From: Bacillus fonticola
GTDB lineage: Bacteria; Bacillota; Bacilli; Bacillales; JC228
Length of the DNA: 64,000 nucleotides
Direction: 5' to 3'
NCBI RefSeq assembly: GCF_012955605.1
Contig: NZ_CP052135.1
Span: forward strand, 2,492,711 to 2,556,710
Shown here in pieces: positions 1 through 8,557 of this stretch; position 1 is the stretch's first letter; every line of letters begins with the position of its first letter. Both the position numbers and the translations under genes were made by a program. The notes beneath the pieces were generated by a model. It was not told the DNA's origin, made no database searches, and was given only the letters and a program-made list of their open reading frames with translations.

Positions 1-803
1 AATCGTCCGTAGATGAGTCGCCATGAAAAGGGGCTAAGTGGTCCGTATGATTGATAATCTCGATAAAAGGTTTGGACGTGGTGCGCGAGCGTTTGACCGT
101 ATGTTTCGTGTTGTCCGCGTGTCCAGTCTGCGAGATCCCGTCCGGCATGATCAAACACCCAATCCATCGGCACTTTAACGTATCCCTGATCTGTCCATGT
201 TCCTTCGTGAAAGCGAAGATGACATGCCGTCCCTGCGTCACCATCTTTAGGCGTCTCATCCATTTCTGTGTCCACAACGTATTGGATCGCATTATCGGTA
301 AGCGCCATGTAATATGGAAATGACTCCACGAATAGTCTGTCAAACTCGGTTTCAAATCCACCCATCATCATACCTTGCCAAACTTGCTCCATTTGTTCTA
401 GGCGTTGCTCCCATAACGTCTTCCACTGTCCTATTCGATTTAAAGATTCAACGCGCTCTGGAATGGTTCGGGCACGCCAATGAAACTTCGCCAACTTTCT
501 CCCGATTGAGGAAGGAGTGCGATATTCCATTTGATTGTTGTATAACACTACATAGGCTTCCTGTCCGTCCTTCACCACGTACTGATCTTGTTTAGCTGGA
601 AGAAAACGAGCTACACTTTTATCTCCTTGATTGGCAATGTGTTCGGCCATTCTATGCATTTCATACAATTCCTGTTGTTCCATATTCGTAACGGGCACAA
701 TAAGATATAACACACCACCAACAGAAGTGGCTTGATATCGTCCATATAGAAACGTCTGCGTCGCCTCGATACCATATTCTTGTAACACACCATGTATCGT
801 CAT
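1..803 (-). CDS. yutH: YutH-like spore coat-associated protein (partial)
   Basis: The minus frame is open from an ATG at 803 to the window edge (267 codons, no stop), so the C-terminus lies outside. A good ribosome binding site (AAAAGGGG) sits 6-8 bases before the ATG. The protein begins MTIHGVLQEYGIEA and contains RKLAKFHWRAR and YVVDTEMDE segments, as expected for the YutH/CotS/CotI group of kinase-fold spore coat proteins. In B. subtilis yutH adjoins yutG and yutF, and the same neighbours follow here. I infer a role in spore coat assembly. Family membership is supported by both content and synteny. Catalytic competence cannot be judged from the part seen. Confidence 0.8.
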   Translation of the reverse strand, partial: MTIHGVLQEYGIEATQTFLYGRYQATSVGGVLYLIVPVTNMEQQELYEMHRMAEHIANQGDKSVARFLPAKQDQYVVKDGQEAYVVLYNNQMEYRTPSSIGRKLAKFHWRARTIPERVESLNRIGQWKTLWEQRLEQMEQVWQGMMMGGFETEFDRLFVESFPYYMALTDNAIQYVVDTEMDETPKDGDAGTACHLRFHEGTWTDQGYVKVPMDWVFDHAGRDLADWTRGQHETYGQTLAHHVQTFYRDYQSYGPLSPFSWRLIYGR

Positions 804-862
804 GATAAACCCCTTTTCAAAAGGCAATGTTACTTCATATGTATGTAGGCAGTTTTGAAAAC

Positions 863-890
863 TTGTTAGTGGTTTGGAATGGGATATAAT
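863..890 (+). promoter_or_regulatory. sigma-A type promoter of yutG
   Basis: TTGTTA (863-868) and TATAAT (885-890) are separated by 16 bp, about 50 bp upstream of the yutG start. It points away from the divergent yutH. Confidence 0.6.
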
Positions 891-938
891 TAAGAAGGAA
901 ACGCTAGATAAATGCTTGGAAAAAAAGGAGCGTTTTAG

Positions 939-1427
939 ATGGGATTAAAGAAATTAAATAAAGAAGTAGTCGTCACCTGGTTACAAGAGCGTGGAGTTAC
1001 TGTAAACGACATTGCAGAACTCGTCTACTTCCTGCAATCAAACTATCATCCTGAATTAAAAATGGATACGTGCGTTGAAAATGTAGAACGAGTGCTTTCA
1101 AAAAGAGAAGTTCAAAACGCAATCATCACTGGCATTCAACTAGATATTCTTGCCGAAGAGAAGCAATTGCGTGCTCCTCTTCAAGAAATATTGGAAGTGG
1201 ATGAAGGGTTGTACGGGATTGATGAAGTACTTGCCTTAGCCATTGTCAACGTGTATGGTTCCATCGGATTTACGAATTACGGCTATGTTGACAAACTCAA
1301 ACCTGGAATATTGAAACGCTTAAACGATAAAACGACTGGCGAGTGCCATACGTTTCTTGATGACATTGTCGGTGCGATTGCTGCAGCTGCCTCCAGTCGG
1401 TTAGCACACGGTGCATTTGAGGAATGA
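939..1427 (+). CDS. yutG: YutG, PgpA-related phosphatidylglycerophosphatase family protein
   Basis: 162 residues, start ATG after AAAAAAGGAG. The protein resembles YutG/PgpA-domain proteins: an N-terminal helical part, then a C-terminal stretch with DEVLALAIVNVYGSIGFTN and LDDIVGAIAAAASSRLAHG. PgpA-type enzymes dephosphorylate phosphatidylglycerophosphate in phospholipid synthesis. The soluble YutG branch lacks obvious membrane spans, and its real substrate is not settled here. It is transcribed on its own, convergent with yutF, with only 8 bases between the stops. The yutH/yutG/yutF neighbourhood matches B. subtilis. Confidence 0.8.
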   Translation: MGLKKLNKEVVVTWLQERGVTVNDIAELVYFLQSNYHPELKMDTCVENVERVLSKREVQNAIITGIQLDILAEEKQLRAPLQEILEVDEGLYGIDEVLALAIVNVYGSIGFTNYGYVDKLKPGILKRLNDKTTGECHTFLDDIVGAIAAAASSRLAHGAFEE

Positions 1428-1435
1428 TAGAAATG

Positions 1436-2209
1436 CTATAACCAACGCCATTCATCTAGCGAATCGAGCACATACGTTGGAGACAATCCTTCTTGTATAG
1501 CATCTTCCCGCGTAGATACACCTGTTAACACAAAGGCTGTATCGACCCCAGCTCGTTCGCCCGCAAGCAAATCTGTATGTACATTATCTCCTATAAGAAC
1601 AGCATCCTGTTCTTTGACGTTGTAGGCAGTTAAAGCTAAATCAATCACATGCCGCTCTGGCTTTCCAATGAAGAGCGGCTGTTTGTTTGTTGCCAATTCA
1701 ACCACTTTCGTTAGACTCCCGTTACCTGGTTGAAACCCTCTCTCTGTTGGCAATTGTGTATCTGCATTTGTTGAAATAAACGGTACACCTTGCTGCACCC
1801 AGTATGCTGCAGTAGCTAGTTGCTCGTACGTGCATTTCCGATTGAGTCCCATGACAACAGCTGCTGGATTTTCCTCACTAAAGGTAAAACCAGCCTCTTG
1901 TAACGGTACGGTCAGCCCCTCTTCTCCTATCCAATAAACGTGTGCACCAGCAGGAATTTTTTTCTTCAAAACAGCGACCGTAGCAATACTCGTTGTGAAC
2001 ACTTGCTCAAAGCTAGCAGGAATGTCAAAGGACTGCAAATGATTCACAACATCCTCACGTGTTTTCGTCGAATTGTTCGTGACAAACGCGTAGGAAATTT
2101 GCTCGCGATGCAATTTTTGTACGAAGCGCACAGCTGCCTCAATACGTTCTGTGCCTCGATACATCGTCCCGTCTAAATCCAATAAGTATAAGCCATACAC
2201 TTTTGACAT
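1436..2209 (-). CDS. yutF: YutF, HAD superfamily IIA (NagD-like) phosphatase
   Basis: About 257 residues. The first HAD motif is LDLDGTMYRG near the N-terminus (Asp11 nucleophile, Asp13), motif II is FVTNNST and motif III/IV is the late LIGDNVHTDLLAGERAGVDT. This is the classic NagD/p-nitrophenylphosphatase subfamily with a C2 cap. It should be a cytosolic Mg-dependent phosphatase of small phosphorylated metabolites. I prefer the ATG at 2209 over the adjacent GTG because of the spacing to AAGGGGG. It follows yutE by 9 bases and is probably cotranscribed with it, as in B. subtilis. Confidence 0.88.
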   Translation of the reverse strand: MSKVYGLYLLDLDGTMYRGTERIEAAVRFVQKLHREQISYAFVTNNSTKTREDVVNHLQSFDIPASFEQVFTTSIATVAVLKKKIPAGAHVYWIGEEGLTVPLQEAGFTFSEENPAAVVMGLNRKCTYEQLATAAYWVQQGVPFISTNADTQLPTERGFQPGNGSLTKVVELATNKQPLFIGKPERHVIDLALTAYNVKEQDAVLIGDNVHTDLLAGERAGVDTAFVLTGVSTREDAIQEGLSPTYVLDSLDEWRWL

Positions 2210-2221
2210 CACACTGCCCCC

Positions 2222-2662
2222 TTACGATGGTTTAAACGCTGAAACAGGTCCGAGTTGTGTGGCTAAATATTCACGGACAGCTAGGCTAAACTGCGCGAAC
2301 TGATCCTTATATGTTGAAAGGGTGTTCACAATATCTTCGTGCGGAACATTTGTATAATCTTGCATAAGTTTTTTTCGAAATGGAAGCAAGGCGGATGCAG
2401 CTTCTTTGCAAGCTCCATCAATCACTTTCTCATCGTATAAAATAGCCAGTACATCTTCATAACTTCCTGGATCACGCATAATAAATCCGTCAATCATCGC
2501 ATTGCCTACGTCCATCATAGACTCGATCATCATATGGGTAACCCGTTCAAGGGCTGCCTGCTCTAAACTTGTCCGAAAGCTTTGTACAGACGAAAACAAG
2601 TTTAGCTGGCGATCAAAGTATTGTAATGACCGTTCAATTTGTTCTCGGTCGACAAAATACAT
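2222..2662 (-). CDS. yutE: YutE, DUF86/HepT-like protein
   Basis: 146 residues, helical, acidic. The sequence fits the DUF86/HepT fold (HEPN-like): an N-terminal VDREQIERSLQYFDRQL helix, a central THMMIESMMDVGNAMID helix and a late RKKLMQDY motif. HepT toxins carry RX4HXY at that place. Here the histidine position is glutamine (R-KKLM-Q-D-Y), so an RNase-type HEPN activity is doubtful. I chose ATG 2662 because AAAGGATG lies at good spacing. A start 9 bases upstream is possible. There is no nucleotidyltransferase partner next to it, so it is probably a solitary housekeeping member, as in B. subtilis. Confidence 0.75.
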   Translation of the reverse strand: MYFVDREQIERSLQYFDRQLNLFSSVQSFRTSLEQAALERVTHMMIESMMDVGNAMIDGFIMRDPGSYEDVLAILYDEKVIDGACKEAASALLPFRKKLMQDYTNVPHEDIVNTLSTYKDQFAQFSLAVREYLATQLGPVSAFKPS

Positions 2663-2845
2663 GGATTTCATCCTTTCTAAAAAACGAGCATTTTTTTCTA
2701 GTGTAACACAAATATTGTCGAAGTTTGTATGATAGTGCTACTCAGTCAAGCAAGGGCTTGAGTAAAATACTTCCAAATAAACAAGAACCTTTGGTTGAAT
2801 AAAATTTGTGCACTTTTATCACCCTAGAAACAAGGGGTGACCCAA

Positions 2846-3217
2846 ATGACACAGCAACACAAAAAACAACCACTCGATAAAGAAGAGGAAGTGTACACTG
2901 ACTTTTCGAATGTAGAAACCATGCGGAATTTTGTAGCACCTGAACCCTTTCCTGAAGGTCCATATGGTGCGCCACGGGGGGAAAACGAGCCAGTCGTGAA
3001 CAAGACGACACCGTGGGAAGAAGGGCAACGGTACTATAGTGCTTATAACTATGAGAACAAGTCTCTGCATGCAGATATTCCAAGAGGCATTGCGCCTTCC
3101 CACCCAGCACATGATGATCCAAACAGGAAAGAAGAACCGCCGTATGGGCAAGACGGGTCTGATAAAAGTGATGTAGATATGCGTGCAACGATTCGAAAAA
3201 AACCGCTATACGAATAA
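2846..3217 (+). CDS. Conserved Bacillaceae protein of unknown function (annotated elsewhere as cytosolic protein)
   Basis: 123 residues from the ATG at 2846 with AAGGGGTG ahead (an in-frame GTG at 2837 is the alternative). Hydrophilic and proline-rich: FSNVETMRNFVAPEPFPEGP, then a TPWEEGQRYYSAYNYE segment and a disordered acidic tail. No signal peptide, membrane span or catalytic motif is visible. Similar short proteins sit between yutE and yutD in Bacillaceae, to my recollection, and often carry no functional name. It ends in a strong terminator shared with convergent yutD. Function unknown. Confidence 0.7.
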   Translation: MTQQHKKQPLDKEEEVYTDFSNVETMRNFVAPEPFPEGPYGAPRGENEPVVNKTTPWEEGQRYYSAYNYENKSLHADIPRGIAPSHPAHDDPNRKEEPPYGQDGSDKSDVDMRATIRKKPLYE

Positions 3218-3227
3218 TGATTTAAAA

Positions 3228-3268
3228 AAAATGAAGCGAGGATATGTTTCATCTCGCTTCATTTTTTT
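3228..3268. terminator. Bidirectional terminator between the 2846 gene and yutD
   Basis: Perfect stem AAATGAAGCGAG / CTCGCTTCATTT with T-rich sequence on the plus side and A/T-rich flanks on the other. It serves two convergent genes and overlaps the yutD stop codon. Confidence 0.8.
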
Positions 3269-3534
3269 ATTTTTTTTAGAATGAAGTAAGCACAACCGAA
3301 ATTACAATGCTCATATAAATAATCCTGGATCGTACTGGCTTTATTATCAAAGGATGCCTTTTGATTTTGATCATCAAAAAATCCTCGCAGTCGCAGTTGG
3401 CCATATCCCCAATCCCCGACGATGTAGTCGTATTTTGCCAATATATCGCTATATCTTTCGACAAAGGCATCTTCTTGAAATCCATCTCTTTGCTCTTCAA
3501 TTAGCTCATATTGTTGTTGCTGGACGACAATCAC
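3259..3534 (-). CDS. yutD: YutD family protein (DUF1027)
   Basis: 91 residues, start GTG with AAAGGAGG 8 bases upstream. The central YDYIVGDWGYGQLRLRGF block and the C-terminal YLYEHCNFGCAYF block are the hallmarks of YutD/DUF1027, a small cytosolic family limited to Firmicutes. Two cysteines lie close together in the CNFGC segment. Biochemical function is unknown. Position between yutE and the yutC-like gene matches B. subtilis. Confidence 0.88.
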   Translation of the reverse strand: MIVVQQQQYELIEEQRDGFQEDAFVERYSDILAKYDYIVGDWGYGQLRLRGFFDDQNQKASFDNKASTIQDYLYEHCNFGCAYFILKKIKK

Positions 3535-3652
3535 TCACTCTGCCTCCTTTACCGGCCTGTTCGTTTCTTTATTATATACCCTCTTCCCATCAATTACTAA
3601 GTGAAAAAACAAGGTGTTGTGGTCACTCTATCTAATGAGGGGGTGTTAGAAG

Positions 3653-4384
3653 GTGAGAAACACAATGTACGCTGTAGGTCTATCTAGTCTTCTTCTAATC
3701 GCAGGTGGTTGCGCAGGCGATGATGGTGCTGCTCGCGAGGACATCTATAAAGAAAGTGGTAACACAATAAACGTACAAAATCGGGAAGACATGTATAATC
3801 CGAACAATGCGGACACAAACCGCGAAAAAGGGGAAGAATTCGGATACGTCCGTCACCAGAGCAGTGGTATTATGGGTGACACCGCTTCCTATGACGATAT
3901 TGGCAGTATTGACCGTGAAAAAGTGGCGGACACTATCGGGAAAATAGTACTAACTGTTCCAAACATTCAAGACGTTGCCACACTTGTTACCGATGAAGAA
4001 GTGCTCATGGTATATGAGACCGATACACAAAATCGCTTTGAGACGGCAGACCAAGTGAAAAAATCTGCAATGTCAGTCGTGCCACGCTATTACCATGTGT
4101 ACGTAACCGACGACACATCATTCTTGAAAGAAGTAGAAAATTACGCTTATATCGACTCCAACACAGATAATTATGAACAACTGATTGACCGTACGATTCA
4201 AAAAATAGTGAAATCTGCTCCTCAAGGGCGCAAAATGAGTGACGGAGAAAACGCTAACGGCGAACAACAAGGCGAAATGAACGCACGTATGAACCGTGAA
4301 GGTGAAAATAAAGACAATGGACTTCAACAAGCGGAAAATCAGACTGAATCTAATCGCGAGGGACTCTCCCGGACGATGGAATAA
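3653..4384 (+). CDS. yutC: YutC/YhcN/YlaJ family sporulation lipoprotein
   Basis: 243 residues, GTG start after GAGGGGGTG. A lipoprotein signal ends in IAGG-Cys20, so the mature protein should be lipid-anchored. The middle part (DREKVADTIGKIVLTVPNIQDVATLVT, then YHVYVTDD) is the YhcN/YlaJ domain found in spore-associated lipoproteins. The C-terminal 50 residues are charged and low-complexity (MNREGENKDNG), without a fold I recognise. In B. subtilis yutC sits at the same place, next to lipA. Members of this family localise to spores and some affect germination. The exact role is inferred. Confidence 0.82.
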   Translation: MRNTMYAVGLSSLLLIAGGCAGDDGAAREDIYKESGNTINVQNREDMYNPNNADTNREKGEEFGYVRHQSSGIMGDTASYDDIGSIDREKVADTIGKIVLTVPNIQDVATLVTDEEVLMVYETDTQNRFETADQVKKSAMSVVPRYYHVYVTDDTSFLKEVENYAYIDSNTDNYEQLIDRTIQKIVKSAPQGRKMSDGENANGEQQGEMNARMNREGENKDNGLQQAENQTESNREGLSRTME

Positions 4385-4403
4385 CAAAAGGGATGTCCGA
4401 TAA

Positions 4404-4487
4404 GTGACAGCTCACCACGGTTTTACGCCAAATATAGGGTTTGTGGCTTTTGACGAACACTCTATTTGGCGTTTGTGGTGACTGTTA
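4404..4487. repeat. Long imperfect inverted repeat between convergent yutC and lipA
   Basis: Arms at 4404-4433 and 4462-4487 share CACCAC/GTGGTG and ACGCCAAAT/ATTTGGCGT, with about 24 paired positions and a loop of roughly 28 bases. There is no T-run of the usual length, so it may be an atypical bidirectional terminator or a relic of a mobile repeat. Confidence 0.6.
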
Positions 4488-4510
4488 CTTTGCTTTTAGG
4501 AGCTCTTTTT

Positions 4511-5443
4511 TCAGGCTTGCATCTTCTCGTTGTGAGTTGGTTCACCTTTTGCTTGACGTTCTTTAGCTGCTGCATTCACTTGCTCATCAGCATGGTAAGA
4601 TGAACGCACCATAGGACCTGCCTCACAATGTGAGAAACCTTTTGAAAGGGCAATTTCTTTCAACTCAGCAAATTCATCTGGGTGGTAATACTTTTGAACA
4701 TCCAAATGCTTCTTCGATGGCTGTAGGTATTGTCCGATCGCCATGATATCTACGTTATTTGCGCGAAGGTCATCCATCGTTTCGATAATTTCTTCCTTTG
4801 TTTCTCCAAGACCGACCATGATGCTCGATTTTGTTGGAATGTCTGGTTGCATTTCTTTAGAACGCTTTAAAAACTCTAAGGAACGTTCATACGTTGCTTT
4901 AGCACGAACTCTCGGTGTTAAACGGCGAACCGTTTCAATGTTGTGGTTAAGAATATCTGGCTTTGCGTCCATGAGTGCTTCTAAATTTTCATAGACTCCC
5001 CCCATGTCACTCGGGAGTACTTCAATCGTTGTAAAAGGATTTTTTCGGCGAATAGCACGAACCGTTTCTGCAAACACTTGAGATCCTCCGTCTTTCAGGT
5101 CATCACGTGCAACAGCAGTTATGACAGCGTGCTTTAAATTCATTGTTGCTACAGAGTCTGCTACGCGTTCTGGCTCTTGTAGATCTAACTCCGTTGGTAA
5201 ACCGGTCTTGACCGCACAAAAACGACATGCCCGCGTACATACGCTTCCTAAAATCATAAATGTAGCTGTCCGACGAACTGCCCAACACTCGTGAATATTC
5301 GGGCACCGCGCTTCTTCACAGACCGTATGTAGATTTTGACTGCGCATAAGTTTTTTCAACCCGGTGTAATTCTCATTCGTATTTAATTTTATCTTGAGCC
5401 ATTCCGGCTTTCGCAAATACTCTTTCTTTTTTTGTTCTGCCAC
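4511..5443 (-). CDS. lipA: Lipoyl synthase
   Basis: 310 residues from the GTG at 5443 (AGGAG 11 bases upstream). This start gives an N-terminus of the usual MAEQKK...LRKPEWLK form. The radical SAM enzyme inserts two sulfurs into octanoyl groups on lipoate-dependent proteins. Both 4Fe-4S sites are intact: the auxiliary [12 protein letters not shown] (Cys42, Cys47, Cys53) and the SAM cluster CTRACRFC (Cys69, Cys73, Cys76). The late SSYHADE segment supplies the conserved serine ligand. It is monocistronic and convergent with yutC. Its product should modify GcvH, also in this window at 26.3 kb, the relay protein for lipoate in Bacillus. Confidence 0.97.
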   Translation of the reverse strand: MAEQKKKEYLRKPEWLKIKLNTNENYTGLKKLMRSQNLHTVCEEARCPNIHECWAVRRTATFMILGSVCTRACRFCAVKTGLPTELDLQEPERVADSVATMNLKHAVITAVARDDLKDGGSQVFAETVRAIRRKNPFTTIEVLPSDMGGVYENLEALMDAKPDILNHNIETVRRLTPRVRAKATYERSLEFLKRSKEMQPDIPTKSSIMVGLGETKEEIIETMDDLRANNVDIMAIGQYLQPSKKHLDVQKYYHPDEFAELKEIALSKGFSHCEAGPMVRSSYHADEQVNAAAKERQAKGEPTHNEKMQA

Positions 5444-5651
5444 TGTAGGTCTCACTCCTATTTACAAAGTCGGTCAAAGACTAAATTCTTTTTCGTACAC
5501 TACTTGTCACTTTACCATACGAAAAAGACTACGACAACAACTCCGGTTTATACATGAACTTCCAGTAATTACACAGAGTAAAGCCCCCCTACAGTTCCAA
5601 ACTAACTATATAAAATACGTGTCTTGATGCTAGGAGAGGAGTAGTAAGAAG

Positions 5652-6650
5652 ATGCGAAAAATCCTCCAACTTAAGTGGGTAATTTGTCTATTAGTGGTTA
5701 CTATTGGGGGTTTTCAAACTACCCACGCAAAAGAAACACTATCCCAGGACGAACTGTATAAAAAAAGAATGGAATACTACGAACGAGTGGAAGCTGTTAC
5801 ACAAATACCATGGTACTATTTGGCTGCAATTGATCAATACGAGCGCACAATAAGATATGCACGTAACGATTTACCCGATCCAGAAGGCACTATCGGTATT
5901 TGGATCCCGGAACAAAACTGGGTAGGGTGGTCAAATCCTGACAACGCTGATCAAGATGAGGAACGTATTCAGTTTTTTGAAGGATTCGGTATAGACGGTG
6001 ACGGTGACGACCTCGCAGATCGTACAAATGATATCGATGTGCTCACTTCGTTTGCGAACTACTTGCTAAAGTACGGTACAGACCACGACAACATAAAAAT
6101 TGCGTTGTGGAACTATTATGGACGCGATAAAACGGTCGGACTCATTATGGGTAAAGCAAAAATGTACAAAACAGTGGGGCAGTTAGACTTGGATCTGCAT
6201 GCCTTCCCCCTCCCTCTCCAATACAATTACTCGTACAAAAATACGTGGGGAGATTCACGTGGTTGGGGAGGTAGACGTATACACGAAGGTACCGACATCT
6301 TTGCTGATTATGGAGTTCCTGTACTCTCCACCTGCTACGGTGTAGTGGAGATGAAAGGCTGGAACCAGTTTGGCGGATGGCGCGTAGGGATTAGAGACAT
6401 CCATAACAACTATCATTACTACGCTCATTTAAGTGGCTTTGCACAAGGATTGGAAATTGGACAAGTAGTTGAACCCGGAACACAGATTGGCGGTGTGGGG
6501 AGCTCGGGCTATGGGCCTCCAGGAACATCCGGTAAATTCCCTCCACATCTGCACTACGGTATTTACAAGGATAACGGTTGGACAGAGTGGTCATTTGACC
6601 CATACCCCCGCTTAAAACTATGGGAGCGCGAAACTCGTTCACGTTCTTAA
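5652..6650 (+). CDS. lytH: LytH-like sporulation L-Ala-D-Glu endopeptidase (M23)
   Basis: 332 residues with an N-terminal signal/anchor (hydrophobic residues 8-22, WVICLLVVTIGGF). An N-terminal domain is followed by a C-terminal M23 metallopeptidase whose zinc ligands are visible: His211 and Asp215 in HEGTDIF, and HLH at 299-301, plus YYAHL with His259. LytH (YunA) trims stem peptides to single L-Ala in the spore cortex during late sporulation. Length is close to the B. subtilis protein. The start follows TAGGAGAGGAG. The gene lies between lipA and yunB as in B. subtilis, with a transporter block inserted after it. Confidence 0.9.
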   Translation: MRKILQLKWVICLLVVTIGGFQTTHAKETLSQDELYKKRMEYYERVEAVTQIPWYYLAAIDQYERTIRYARNDLPDPEGTIGIWIPEQNWVGWSNPDNADQDEERIQFFEGFGIDGDGDDLADRTNDIDVLTSFANYLLKYGTDHDNIKIALWNYYGRDKTVGLIMGKAKMYKTVGQLDLDLHAFPLPLQYNYSYKNTWGDSRGWGGRRIHEGTDIFADYGVPVLSTCYGVVEMKGWNQFGGWRVGIRDIHNNYHYYAHLSGFAQGLEIGQVVEPGTQIGGVGSSGYGPPGTSGKFPPHLHYGIYKDNGWTEWSFDPYPRLKLWERETRSRS

Positions 6651-6654
6651 GCTA

Positions 6655-6691
6655 AAAAGAGGTCATCACAATAACGTGATGACCTCTTTAT
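6655..6691. terminator. Bidirectional terminator between lytH and the transporter operon
   Basis: Perfect stem AAAGAGGTCATCAC / GTGATGACCTCTTT with a 6-base loop between the two convergent transcripts. Confidence 0.85.
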
Positions 6692-6693
6692 CT

Positions 6694-6801
6694 TTATGAT
6701 TTCTGTTTACTCTTTTTCACAGCGTTTATAATGCTGGCTGCTAAACCACCCCAGATAATCACGATCCCAAGTACAGCCATCACGATAGCATTGCCATCCA
6801 T
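6694..6801 (-). CDS. MetS-like small subunit of an NSS amino-acid importer
   Basis: 35 residues. The peptide begins MDGNAIVMAVLGIVIIWGG, a single transmembrane helix, and ends in a lysine-rich tail (KKSKQKS). Its start overlaps the stop of the preceding transporter by one base (TAATG), and GGAGG lies just inside that gene. This matches the MetS-type partner of NSS-family transporters, described for the Corynebacterium methionine/alanine importer MetPS, where the tiny subunit is needed for uptake. It is probably membrane-embedded and bound to the 6801-8330 product. It ends just before a strong terminator. Confidence 0.8.
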   Translation of the reverse strand: MDGNAIVMAVLGIVIIWGGLAASIINAVKKSKQKS

Positions 6802-8330
6802 TAGCTTGAAACCTCCTTATCAGCAGAAGCGGATTTTGGTACTTCCAAGCTCGTTTTCTTCCATGACTTTGCTTGCGCAAGTAACACACCGACAAGGATA
6901 GCACCGATGGCTACAGACCACCCGTAATTGAATATGAACTCTCTTGAGTAGGCTCCACCACCATAATCACCAAGTAAGTTTTCTTTTAAGAGTCCATACA
7001 TCATGTAACCGAGCATAAGCGGTGTAATAATCGAAAGGCAAATTTTCCACCACGCACCGAGTTTGATGTCTGAGACAGCATCCGCATGGTTCTTCAGTGG
7101 CGTCAATTGTTTCGCAAACCAAGCGATAAAAACAACTTCGAACAATCCAACAAGAGCAATACCAAATTGATTAATAAAGTAATCTGCAACATCTAAGAAG
7201 TTCAATCCGCCTTGCGTTGCGAATACGAGCGACAGCAACGCTGCTAAACCTCCCCCAAAGAGTACAGCCGTCTTCCGCTTGACTTCAAATTTGTCCATAA
7301 TCCCTGATACGAAAGCTTCCACAATGGAAATCAATGAACTTAATCCTGCAAGTGTCAATGAAGCAAAGAAAAGGAATCCAAATATTCCATTAAACGCAGG
7401 GAATTCATTGATAATTTGTGGGAAGACAACAAACGCTAATCCAACTCCACTTGCAACAACCTCATCAATTGCTACGCCTGATTGTGAGGCCATAAACCCT
7501 AGTGCCGCAAATACACCAATACCTGCAAGAAGCTCAACAGATGAATTGGCAAAACCTGTGATGAATGCATTGTTTGTAATATCCGATTTCTTCGGTAAGT
7601 AACTAGAGTACGCTATCATAATGGCAAAAGCGATAGACAAGCTGAAGAAAATTTGACCGTATGCTGCGACCCATACGCTCGGTTCCCCAATCATTGCCCA
7701 GTTCGGTTGGAAGAATGCGTTCAGACCGTCGATCGCCCCTTCCAAAAACAATGCGCGAACGGTGATGATGAGAAACATCACGAGTAAAAGCGGAATCATA
7801 ATACGGTTCGCAATTTCGATCCCTTTTTTCACTCCTGCAGATAAAACGCCTAATGCGATCACCCAAACAAAAATGAGTGGGATGAACACGCTCGGTACGA
7901 GAGACCCAAATTCGCCTGCTGCTGTAGTTTGAAGGTAATCCTCAAACAAGAAAGCTTGGGTGTCTGTACCCCATTGCTGACCAAATGAAAAATACGAAAA
8001 CATCATGGCCCAGGCAATAATAACTGAATAATACGTAGCGATAACAAAGGAGATCGCTGTTTGCCACCAGCCAATCCACTCTCCACCCTTACTTAATCGT
8101 GCATATGTGAGTGGTGCAGAGCCACGGTATTTATGACCCATCGTAAATTCGAGAATAAGAAGCGGGATACCAGCTGTTAATAACGCAAATAAGTACGGTA
8201 AAAAGAAAGCTCCTCCTCCATTTTCGTACGCGACGCCAGGAAAGCGCCAAATGTTTCCGAGCCCGACAGCCGATCCAACAGCAGCCATGATAAAGCCGGC
8301 TCGCGTGCCCCATTGTGCACGATTTTCCAT
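6801..8330 (-). CDS. Sodium-dependent amino-acid transporter (NSS/SNF family)
   Basis: About 509 residues, 11-12 membrane spans. The N-terminal AAVGSAVGLGNIWRFP block is the unwound helix-1 substrate and sodium site of the neurotransmitter:sodium symporter family, and the GTRAGF start is typical of the bacterial branch. I place the start at 8330, where GAGGAGG precedes MENRAQWGTRAG at good spacing. An upstream in-frame ATG at 8357 lies before this site. With the overlapping MetS-like subunit it should form a Na-coupled importer of small neutral amino acids such as methionine or alanine. The substrate is inferred from the partner, not shown. Confidence 0.88.
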   Translation of the reverse strand: MENRAQWGTRAGFIMAAVGSAVGLGNIWRFPGVAYENGGGAFFLPYLFALLTAGIPLLILEFTMGHKYRGSAPLTYARLSKGGEWIGWWQTAISFVIATYYSVIIAWAMMFSYFSFGQQWGTDTQAFLFEDYLQTTAAGEFGSLVPSVFIPLIFVWVIALGVLSAGVKKGIEIANRIMIPLLLVMFLIITVRALFLEGAIDGLNAFFQPNWAMIGEPSVWVAAYGQIFFSLSIAFAIMIAYSSYLPKKSDITNNAFITGFANSSVELLAGIGVFAALGFMASQSGVAIDEVVASGVGLAFVVFPQIINEFPAFNGIFGFLFFASLTLAGLSSLISIVEAFVSGIMDKFEVKRKTAVLFGGGLAALLSLVFATQGGLNFLDVADYFINQFGIALVGLFEVVFIAWFAKQLTPLKNHADAVSDIKLGAWWKICLSIITPLMLGYMMYGLLKENLLGDYGGGAYSREFIFNYGWSVAIGAILVGVLLAQAKSWKKTSLEVPKSASADKEVSS

Positions 8331-8516
8331 AGGAAAGACCTCCTCTTCCTTTTCCAACTTTCACAAATTGGAGATTTTATTATTTTCAGATTTTAGTAGT
8401 TCAAATATTAGTATAGCGACGAGCTCACATTATGTCAAAAGGATTTTAAAACTTTTGTCATAGACTTACTACAGATGCATGTCAGATATTTTGCCTAGTG
8501 GATTTTTTTCAATCAT

Positions 8517-8557
8517 AAAAAAAGCCACTTGAACATTAAGTCCAAGTGGCTTTTTTT
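8517..8557. terminator. Terminator of the lysine-riboswitch transporter gene
   Basis: Stem AAAAAAGCCACTTG / CAAGTGGCTTTTTTT is symmetrical. It lies directly after the NhaC-type gene (minus) and upstream of the NSS operon. Confidence 0.85.

Noticed and set aside
1-595. Plus-strand frames at the left edge
   Set aside because: They are antisense to the open yutH frame, which has family-specific content and a good start.
2742-3188. Antisense frames over the 2846-3217 gene
   Set aside because: No ribosome binding site, low-quality composition (Cys/His/Phe-rich), and the plus-strand gene has a proper start and terminator.
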